Positions 6,175-11,429 of a stretch of 18,489 nucleotides of DNA are shown in pieces (position 1 is the stretch's first letter; each line of letters begins with the position of its first letter). A model generated the notes under the pieces. That model was not told the origin of the DNA. It did no database searches and worked only from the letters and a program-made list of their open reading frames with translations. The position numbers and the translations under genes were made by a program. The stretch is from Alistipes sp. (GTDB taxonomy: Bacteria > Bacteroidota > Bacteroidia > Bacteroidales > Rikenellaceae): positions 1 through 18,489 of the forward strand of contig JAHHQK010000041.1 of the NCBI GenBank assembly GCA_020026435.1. Reading direction: 5' to 3'.

Positions 6175-6205
6175 CAAAGTTAGAACAAAATTCGGCTACT
6201 CCAAA
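6175..6205 (-). promoter_or_regulatory. Promoter of the ROK kinase gene
   Basis: On the minus strand TTTG (plus 6202-6205) is separated by 19 nt from TAACTTTG (plus 6175-6182), a full consensus match. The leader is about 30 nt. Confidence 0.85.
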
Positions 6206-6222
6206 GTTTTTTTCTATTTTTG
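6191..6222 (+). promoter_or_regulatory. Promoter of the polyprenyl synthase gene
   Basis: The -7 box TATTTTTG (6215-6222) matches the consensus. At 20 nt upstream there is an imperfect -33 box TTCG (6191-6194). The start codon at 6257 leaves a leader of about 30 nt. The -33 box lies between the two boxes of the opposing ROK promoter, so the two overlap. Confidence 0.65.
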
Positions 6223-6256
6223 GGTCTCAATCCAATCCCAAAGTTAAATTCGTACT

Positions 6257-7228
6257 ATGCAAACAAACGAGGAGCTGTTTTTGACTATTGAAAATTATCT
6301 GGCCCAGACCGATTTCCCGGGCGAACCCGAGTTGCTTTACGCGCCGATCTGCTATTCGCTGGCGGGTGGGGGCAAGCGTCTGCGCCCGATGTTGGTGATG
6401 TTGGCCTGCGGGATCTATTCCGAGGAGACGCAGCAGGCGTTGACGGCCGCTGCCGCCGTGGAGGTGTTCCACAACTTCACGCTGCTGCACGACGATATCA
6501 TGGACAATGCCGACACGCGCCGCGGAAAACCCTCGGTCTATGCCAAGTGGGGGCAGAATGCCGCCATCCTGTCGGGTGACGCCATGATGATCTGCGCCTA
6601 CCGCCTGCTGGCCGAAGTGCCCGAGCAGTTCCTCCCCAAAGTGCTGAAAACGTTCAATGAGATGGCCTTGGAGGTGTGTGAGGGCCAGCAGTACGATATG
6701 GACTTTGAGACGCAGCAGAAGGTGTCGGTCGTGGAGTATATGCACATGATCGAGCTGAAGACCTCGGTTCTGCTGGCCGGATCGGCCGTGATCGGTGCCA
6801 TCCTGGGCGGTGCCCCCGAGGAGGAGCAGCGCAAGTTGCGCCGCTTTGCCATTGAGCTGGGGTTGGCCTTCCAGTTGCAGGACGACCTGCTCGACAGCTA
6901 CGGTGACGAGCGTCTGGGCAAGCCCCTCGGCGGCGATATCCTCGAAGGCAAGAAGACCTATCTGATGATCACGGCCATGAGCCACGCCTCGGAGGAGGAC
7001 CGCGATGTCCTGCGCTATGCCTACAAGGACCCCCACTTGAGTGACGAGGAGAAGATCTCGGCCGTGAAGGCCGTCTATGACCGCTACGACGTGCGCGGAC
7101 TCACCGAGCAGCAGATCTCGCTGCGTTTCGAGCGTGCGCTGGCTCAGCTCCAGTCGCTCGATGCCGCCCCCGAGCGTGTGAAGCCGCTCCACGATTTCGC
7201 CGTCTCGCTGATGGGCCGCATGAAATAG
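6257..7228 (+). CDS. Polyprenyl diphosphate synthase (trans-isoprenyl, short-chain type)
   Basis: 323 residues, an all-helical class I isoprenoid synthase. GGGKRLRP at 37-44 is the diphosphate-binding motif. The first Asp-rich motif is DDIMD at 79-83, followed by ADTRRGKPS. The second is FQLQDDLLD, with Asp209, Asp210 and Asp213, and GKxxGGD follows. It condenses isopentenyl diphosphate with an allylic diphosphate using Mg2+. The first motif has DDxxD without the two-residue insertion of E. coli IspA, and an aromatic Phe74 stands five residues before it. A bulky residue there usually limits products to about C15-C20, so farnesyl or geranylgeranyl diphosphate synthase is more likely than an octaprenyl enzyme, but product length is inferred. 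The gene is probably transcribed alone from the promoter at 6191-6222. Confidence 0.92.
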   Translation: MQTNEELFLTIENYLAQTDFPGEPELLYAPICYSLAGGGKRLRPMLVMLACGIYSEETQQALTAAAAVEVFHNFTLLHDDIMDNADTRRGKPSVYAKWGQNAAILSGDAMMICAYRLLAEVPEQFLPKVLKTFNEMALEVCEGQQYDMDFETQQKVSVVEYMHMIELKTSVLLAGSAVIGAILGGAPEEEQRKLRRFAIELGLAFQLQDDLLDSYGDERLGKPLGGDILEGKKTYLMITAMSHASEEDRDVLRYAYKDPHLSDEEKISAVKAVYDRYDVRGLTEQQISLRFERALAQLQSLDAAPERVKPLHDFAVSLMGRMK

Positions 7229-7265
7229 AAATCCCTGCCGTCGGCCCGCAGGGCCCTGTCCCCAT

Positions 7266-7314
7266 AAAAAACCTCCACACCGGCCCTCCGAGGGGTGACG
7301 GGTGTGGAGCGTTT
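7266..7314 (+). terminator. Probable terminator after the polyprenyl synthase gene
   Basis: CTCCACACC (7273-7281) pairs with GGTGTGGAG (7301-7309) around a 19-nt loop that can partly pair. It is flanked by A6 and CGTTTT. The U tract is short, so termination may be incomplete and some transcripts could enter the U32 gene. Confidence 0.6.
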
Positions 7315-7320
7315 TGCATC

Positions 7321-7348
7321 GGGAAGTCCCCCTAAAGGGGATCTTCCC
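7321..7348 (+). promoter_or_regulatory. Hairpin just upstream of the U32 gene
   Basis: GGGAAG (7321-7326) pairs with CTTCCC (7343-7348), and inside it CCCC pairs with GGGG around a short A-containing loop. No U tract follows, so it is not a standard terminator. It ends 26 nt before the start codon and could be a leader structure or mRNA stabiliser. No TAnnTTTG promoter is seen in the 146-nt gap. Confidence 0.4.
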
Positions 7349-7374
7349 CCGAAAAAGAGAAACAATACAACAAG

Positions 7375-8628
7375 ATGAAACGAAAAGATATAGAGATCAT
7401 GGCCCCTGTGGGGTCTTACGAGTCGCTGATGGCCGCCATCCATGCCGGGGCGGATTCGATCTACTTCGGTGTCGGGAAGCTGAACATGCGTTCGGCCTCG
7501 GCCGCCAACTTCACGCTGGACGACCTGGACCGGATCGTCCGTACGGCCCATGAACACGGGGTGAAGACCTACCTCACGGTCAATACCGTGGTCTATGAGG
7601 ACGAACTGGAGACGGTTCATGAGGTGATCGACCGTGCCAAGAAGGAGGGGGTCGATGCCATCATCGCATCGGATATGGCCGCCATACTCTACGCCCGCAG
7701 CATCGGCCAGGAGGTCCACATCTCGACGCAGTGCAACATCTCGAACTCCGCGGCCGTGAAATTCTTCTCGCAGTGGGCCGACACGGTGGTGCTGGCCCGC
7801 GAGCTGACGCTCGAACAGGTCGGCAGGATCCGCCGCGAAATCGAGGAGCAGCACATCTGCGGTCCGAGAGGCGAGCTGATCGAGATCGAGATGTTCGCCC
7901 ACGGAGCCCTGTGTATGTCGATCTCGGGCAAGTGCTACCTCTCGCTTTACGAGACCAACTGCTCGGCCAACCGCGGGGCGTGCCGTCAGTTGTGCCGCCG
8001 CAAATACACGGTGCGCGACAAGGAGACGGGGGCCGAACTGGATGTCGACGGACGCTATGTCCTTTCGCCCAAGGATCTCTGTACGGTCGATTTCCTCGAC
8101 CGCTTCATCGGGGCCGGCGTGCGGGTGCTGAAGATCGAGGGCCGCGCCCGTGGTGCGGAGTATGTGAAGCGGGTGGTGGAGACCTATAACGAGGCGCTGC
8201 TCATGATCGAGCAGGGAACCTATACGCGTGAGGCGGCCGCAGGACTCAAGGAGCGGCTGGCAACGGTCTTCAACCGCGGATTCTGGGAGGGCTACTATGC
8301 GGGCCGTCCCGTGGCGGAGCAGAGTGCAAATTATGGATCGGCTGCCACACGCCGCAAGGTTTATGTGGGCAAGGTGACCAACTTCTTCAAGAAACTCTCG
8401 GTGGCCGAGGTGGCTGTCGAGGCTGCGCCGATCGAGCAGGGGGACGAGATTTTCTTCATGGGCCCCACGACGGGCGTTGCGGAGCAGACGCTCGACGAAC
8501 TGCACGGTCCCGAGGGCGAAGTCACCGATCGGGTTGAGCAGGGACGTTTGTGTGCCATCCACACCCATGAGGTGATCCGCCGTGGCGACCAGCTCTACAA
8601 ATTCGTGGAGGTGGAATCCAAGCAGTAG
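7375..8628 (+). CDS. U32 family protein, probable prephenate-dependent RNA hydroxylase (TrhP/RlhA type)
   Basis: 417 residues. The peptidase U32 signature ExFxHGxxCxxxSGxCxxS spans residues 172-190. Its Cys180 and Cys187, together with Cys203 and Cys207 in NRGACRQLC, form the four-cysteine set that in TrhP and RlhA is linked to an iron-sulfur cluster. The N-terminal part (about 5-115) is a TIM-barrel-like region beginning EIMAPVGSYESLMAAIHAGADSIYFG. A C-terminal beta domain (about 335-417, starting YVGKVTNFF) is present. E. coli TrhP makes 5-hydroxyuridine at tRNA position 34 and RlhA hydroxylates 23S rRNA C2501; the C-terminal domain favours the TrhP side. Despite the name, protease activity is doubtful for this subgroup. 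The start ATG at 7375 follows an A-rich leader. The exact RNA target is inferred, not shown. Confidence 0.88.
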   Translation: MKRKDIEIMAPVGSYESLMAAIHAGADSIYFGVGKLNMRSASAANFTLDDLDRIVRTAHEHGVKTYLTVNTVVYEDELETVHEVIDRAKKEGVDAIIASDMAAILYARSIGQEVHISTQCNISNSAAVKFFSQWADTVVLARELTLEQVGRIRREIEEQHICGPRGELIEIEMFAHGALCMSISGKCYLSLYETNCSANRGACRQLCRRKYTVRDKETGAELDVDGRYVLSPKDLCTVDFLDRFIGAGVRVLKIEGRARGAEYVKRVVETYNEALLMIEQGTYTREAAAGLKERLATVFNRGFWEGYYAGRPVAEQSANYGSAATRRKVYVGKVTNFFKKLSVAEVAVEAAPIEQGDEIFFMGPTTGVAEQTLDELHGPEGEVTDRVEQGRLCAIHTHEVIRRGDQLYKFVEVESKQ

Positions 8629-8679
8629 GGCTTGGAAAAGTGTCGGTGTCGGGGGGCGGCCCCGGAGCATCGAAATGAG

Positions 8680-8774
8680 GGTGTGTCAAAATCCCTCTTT
8701 TCTTAAGAAAATCACCCCTGTCGCAGTTGTCCGGGACAGGGGTGATTCGGTATATTTTGGTATTGTGACACACC
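8680..8774. repeat. Structured intergenic repeat, copy 1
   Basis: The outer arms GGTGTGTCA (8680-8688) and TGACACACC (8766-8774) are perfect inverted repeats of 9 bp. Inside is a 13-bp perfect stem, AATCACCCCTGTC (8710-8722) with GACAGGGGTGATT (8735-8747), and a 12-nt loop. A related element lies at 16763-16855 with the same order of blocks. The inner stem may terminate U32 transcription, but only two T follow it. No target-site duplication is obvious, and no transposase is present. Confidence 0.75.
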
Positions 8775-8909
8775 TTCTTTCGTGCGGGTGAAGGGCGGGG
8801 ATGAGGATGGGAGCGGGCGGAAGGTGTGGTGCGGGAGAGAGAGTTGGGGCGTTGAGGTACGGAAGAAGATATTGACGGGGGTGTCGATAAGTGTGCATAA
8901 GTCGGTTTA

Positions 8910-8917
8910 TATCTTTG
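8910..8917 (+). promoter_or_regulatory. -7 promoter box ahead of a possible small RNA or small ORF
   Basis: TATCTTTG matches TAnnTTTG fully. No TTTG stands 19-21 nt upstream, so the promoter is incomplete. A transcript would start near 8921-8925. Confidence 0.4.
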
Positions 8918-8926
8918 TTGAAAACT

Positions 8927-9058
8927 ATGTTGTCCTTTGTGTATCAGCGTGTTGCTGATGCGGGACTCTTGGACGAAGATGAATCCCCGAGGTGGATTCT
9001 ACGGCCGCGGCGGGCGGCGGTGAAGACCGTGTGTCAGCCTCCGGAGGTGAAAAAATAA
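8927..9058 (+). CDS. Possible 43-residue small ORF (or structured small RNA), unrecognised
   Basis: An ATG stands 9 nt after a TATCTTTG box and opens a 43-codon frame ending TAA at 9056-9058. The product begins MLSFVYQRVADAGLLDEDE and then turns basic and Pro/Arg-rich; it resembles no family I know and has no membrane segment. The same stretch folds into consecutive perfect hairpins: ATCAGC/GCTGAT (8943-8959), GAATCC/GGATTC (8981-8999) and the palindrome CCTCCGGAGG (9038-9047). This could equally be a non-coding RNA or a chance frame in G/C-rich intergenic DNA. I list it because the promoter box, start and hairpins coincide. Confidence 0.22.
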   Translation: MLSFVYQRVADAGLLDEDESPRWILRPRRAAVKTVCQPPEVKK

Positions 9059-9093
9059 CGGGGCAAAAAAGGATAATCTGCTGAAATTTTTTG

Positions 9094-9101
9094 TAGTTTT
9101 G
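9094..9101 (+). promoter_or_regulatory. -7 promoter box of the aminopeptidase gene
   Basis: TAGTTTTG matches TAnnTTTG in an A/T-rich stretch 26 nt before the start codon. The -33 region has no clear TTTG. Confidence 0.6.
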
Positions 9102-9127
9102 TACAAATATCAAAAAATTGTACCGTT

Positions 9128-10525
9128 ATGTTTTCTGCAAAAACTTATGCCGCACGTCGTCAGACGTTGCGTTCGAAAATCGGATCGGGCATCATTATTC
9201 TTCCCGGAAATATGTTTTCGCCCAACAATTATCCCAATAACGCTTACTATTTCCGCCAGGACTCGTCGTTCCTTTACTACTTCGGCCTCAACATCCCCGC
9301 TCTGTTCGGTGTGATCGACGCCGATTCGGGTGAGGAGGCTCTGTATGGCGACGATTTCACGGTCGAGGATATCATTTGGACCGGCCCGCAGCCCACGCTC
9401 CGCGAGCTGGGCGAGAAGGTCGGCATCAGCGCAACCTTCCCGATGGCCGAACTGAAAGGCCGTCTGCGTAAAGCCATCACCATGGGTCGCAAGATCCACT
9501 ACCTGCCCCCCTACCGCGGTGAAACCAAATTGCAACTCTGCGATCTGCTGGGCCTGCAACCCGCCCTGCTGCACGATTACAAGTCGGTGGAGCTGATGTT
9601 TGCCGTGATCGAGATGCGCGAGAAGAAATCCGCCGAGGAGATCGAGGAGATGGAGCGTGCGTTCCTGATCGGTTACCAGATGCATCTCACGGCCATGAAG
9701 ATGTGCCGCCCGGGCCGTATCGAGCGCGAGATTTCGGGAGCCATCGAGGGTGTCTCCAAGTCGCTGGGATCGGGTGTGTCGTTCCCCTCGATCGTGTCGC
9801 AGCACGGCGAGACGCTCCACAACCTAAGTTGCGACGGTGTGCTGACCGAGGGCCGTATGCTGCTGGTCGATGCCGGAGGCGAGACGGTCAACAACTACTG
9901 CTCGGACCACACGCGTACGTATCCCGTCAGCGGTAAGTTCACCGAGCGTCAGAAAGACGTCTACAATGTGGTGCTGGCCGCCCACGATCATGTGGCCCGC
10001 ATCGTGAAACCCCACATGATGTATACCGACATCCACAACGCCGCCTACAAGGTGCTGGCCGAGGGTCTGATCGGTTTGGGGCTGATCCACGGAACGGCCT
10101 CCGATGCCGTGGCTTCGGGTGCCATGACTCTCTTCATGCCTCACGGACTGGGTCACGGTCTGGGTATGGATGTCCACGACTGCGAGGGTATGGGCGAGCG
10201 TTCGTTCGACTATTCGCAGTTGGCGGAGCGTGCCGCACGTTCGGCTACGTGTGTCTACCGTGCCGCATGGCGTATCGAGCCGGGTACGGTGATGACCGAC
10301 GAGCCGGGTCTGTACTTCATCCCCGCTCTGATCGACAAGTGCCGCGCCGAGGGCCTCTACAAGGGCATCGTGGACTACGACAAACTGGATTCCTACCGCG
10401 ATTTCGGCGGTATCCGCATCGAGGACGACCTGGTGGTCACCGAGGACGGTTGCCGCATGATGGGCGGAGAGAAGAAGATCCCCGTGACGGTCGAGGAGCT
10501 GGAAGCCGTGGTCGGCAAGGAGTAA
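9128..10525 (+). CDS. pepP: Xaa-Pro aminopeptidase (aminopeptidase P, M24B)
   Basis: 465 residues, close to the usual length of bacterial aminopeptidase P. An N-terminal creatinase-like domain (about 1-165) is followed by the pita-bread catalytic domain. The five dinuclear-metal ligands are in place: Asp248 (LLVDAGGE), Asp260 (CSDHTRTYP), His343 (MPHGLGHGLGMDVHD), Glu392 (TDEPGLY) and Glu432 (GIRIEDD). His339 and His350 in the same signature are the conserved helpers. It removes N-terminal residues that precede proline, in the cytoplasm, since no signal peptide is present. It is monocistronic, with a TAGTTTTG box upstream and a strong terminator at 10579-10614. A 36-residue loop before the final Glu ligands (about 355-380) is Ala/Arg-rich but otherwise ordinary. 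The assignment is firm. Confidence 0.95.
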   Translation: MFSAKTYAARRQTLRSKIGSGIIILPGNMFSPNNYPNNAYYFRQDSSFLYYFGLNIPALFGVIDADSGEEALYGDDFTVEDIIWTGPQPTLRELGEKVGISATFPMAELKGRLRKAITMGRKIHYLPPYRGETKLQLCDLLGLQPALLHDYKSVELMFAVIEMREKKSAEEIEEMERAFLIGYQMHLTAMKMCRPGRIEREISGAIEGVSKSLGSGVSFPSIVSQHGETLHNLSCDGVLTEGRMLLVDAGGETVNNYCSDHTRTYPVSGKFTERQKDVYNVVLAAHDHVARIVKPHMMYTDIHNAAYKVLAEGLIGLGLIHGTASDAVASGAMTLFMPHGLGHGLGMDVHDCEGMGERSFDYSQLAERAARSATCVYRAAWRIEPGTVMTDEPGLYFIPALIDKCRAEGLYKGIVDYDKLDSYRDFGGIRIEDDLVVTEDGCRMMGGEKKIPVTVEELEAVVGKE

Positions 10526-10578
10526 TCTCCCATGAAAAGGGCGTCCCCCCCCCTTGGGGAACACAAGGGAACATAATG

Positions 10579-10614
10579 AAAACGGACGATACCACCCGGG
10601 TATCGTCCGTTTTT
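10579..10614 (+). terminator. Terminator of the aminopeptidase P gene
   Basis: CGGACGATACC (10583-10593) pairs with GGTATCGTCCG (10599-10609) around a 5-nt loop, extended by AAAA/TTTT and ending in five T. The A run on the left means it may also stop transcripts from the convergent hemolysin III gene. Confidence 0.93.
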
Positions 10615-10685
10615 GCGTATGAAGGCCGCGGGGTGATCGGAATTTTCCCCGGGGCGGTTAATTCTCCGGCGTTTTTTCCGTTAGA

Positions 10686-11345
10686 TCAGTACAGGAAGAA
10701 GACGATGCCGGCGAAATGGGCCGCAACGGCCAGGTTGATCAGCAGATGCCACACCATGTGGTGGTAGCGGAATCCCTTGCGGGCGTAGAACCACGCCCCG
10801 ATGGTGTAGAGCACCCCGCCCAGGGCGATGAGCCACAGCAGGGGCGATGAGGCGCGGCGGATGAAGATCGGCAGGAAAAAGACGATGGTCCACCCCATGA
10901 CCAGATAGATCGTCAGACTCACGGCGGGAATCGACTTTCGGGAGAGCGACTTGTAGAAGATGCCGAAAAGCACCATGACCCATTGCAGTATGCAGATCAC
11001 GACACCCTGCCACCCTCCGATGACGGCCAGTGCCACGGGGGTGTAGCTTCCGGCGATGGCTACATAGATGAATATGTGGTCGAGGATGTGGAACACGGCC
11101 TTGTGCCGCGACGAAGGCTCCATGGCGTGGTAGAGGGTTGAGCAGAGGAACATCAGGAAGATCGAGATCACGAAGATAGAGACCGCTACCGACGTCACAA
11201 CCTCCCCGTCCGAGTGGAGGTAGGACCACACGGCCGCAAAGGGCAGGGCAAGAAGCGTCAGAAGGGTCATCACACCGTGGGTGACAGTGTTGGCCACCTC
11301 CTCACCGAAGGAGGGGATGTAGATCAGGTTTTTGATTTTTTTCAT
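10686..11345 (-). CDS. trhA: Hemolysin III/PAQR family membrane protein (YqfA/TrhA-like)
   Basis: 219 residues with seven predicted membrane segments. The PAQR metal site is visible: Ser69 and His73 in STLYH after segment 2, Asp89 in HILDH, and the C-terminal histidines in YHHMVWH (His195, His196 and His200). EEVANTVTHG near the N-terminus and GSYTPVAL and GWQGV in the middle are further family marks. Despite the historic name, bacterial members are not toxins in any settled sense. The E. coli homologue is tied to membrane fluidity and energy metabolism, and the fold suggests a metal-dependent amide hydrolase. It is divergent from the RelA-like gene across an 84-nt gap and convergent with pepP. 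The start at 11345 gives the standard N-terminus. Family firm, activity unknown. Confidence 0.92.
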   Translation of the reverse strand: MKKIKNLIYIPSFGEEVANTVTHGVMTLLTLLALPFAAVWSYLHSDGEVVTSVAVSIFVISIFLMFLCSTLYHAMEPSSRHKAVFHILDHIFIYVAIAGSYTPVALAVIGGWQGVVICILQWVMVLFGIFYKSLSRKSIPAVSLTIYLVMGWTIVFFLPIFIRRASSPLLWLIALGGVLYTIGAWFYARKGFRYHHMVWHLLINLAVAAHFAGIVFFLY

Positions 11346-11394
11346 GGACGGCTGCGAAATGTTTTTCAGGGGCTGAATTTATGAAAAAAATTTA

Positions 11395-11402
11395 TATCTT
11401 TG
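11395..11402 (+). promoter_or_regulatory. -7 promoter box of the RelA-like gene
   Basis: TATCTTTG matches TAnnTTTG and lies 27 nt upstream of the ATG at 11430, inside an A/T-rich stretch. No clear TTTG is found at -33. Confidence 0.6.
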
Positions 11403-11429
11403 TAACATAGGAAATATAGTTTGTTGAGA

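Larger units (their letters stand above)
8629..9127. other. 500-nt intergenic region with repeat, possible small RNA and pepP promoter
   Basis: From left to right it holds a short GC-rich tail after the U32 gene, a structured repeat (8680-8774), about 130 nt of G-rich sequence with no visible feature, a TATCTTTG box at 8910-8917 followed by three small hairpins and a 43-codon frame (8927-9058), and an A/T-rich promoter segment for the aminopeptidase gene. Confidence 0.6.

Noticed and set aside
7144..8670. A 508-codon frame antisense to the U32 gene
   Set aside because: It lies opposite a gene with clear motifs, is His/Arg/Asp-rich as expected for antisense of GC-rich codons, and has no family features.
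8680..8774. Repeat pair as insertion sequence ends or a CRISPR fragment
   Set aside because: The two copies are single, 93-95 nt long, contain no transposase, no regularly spaced short repeats and no evident target duplication.
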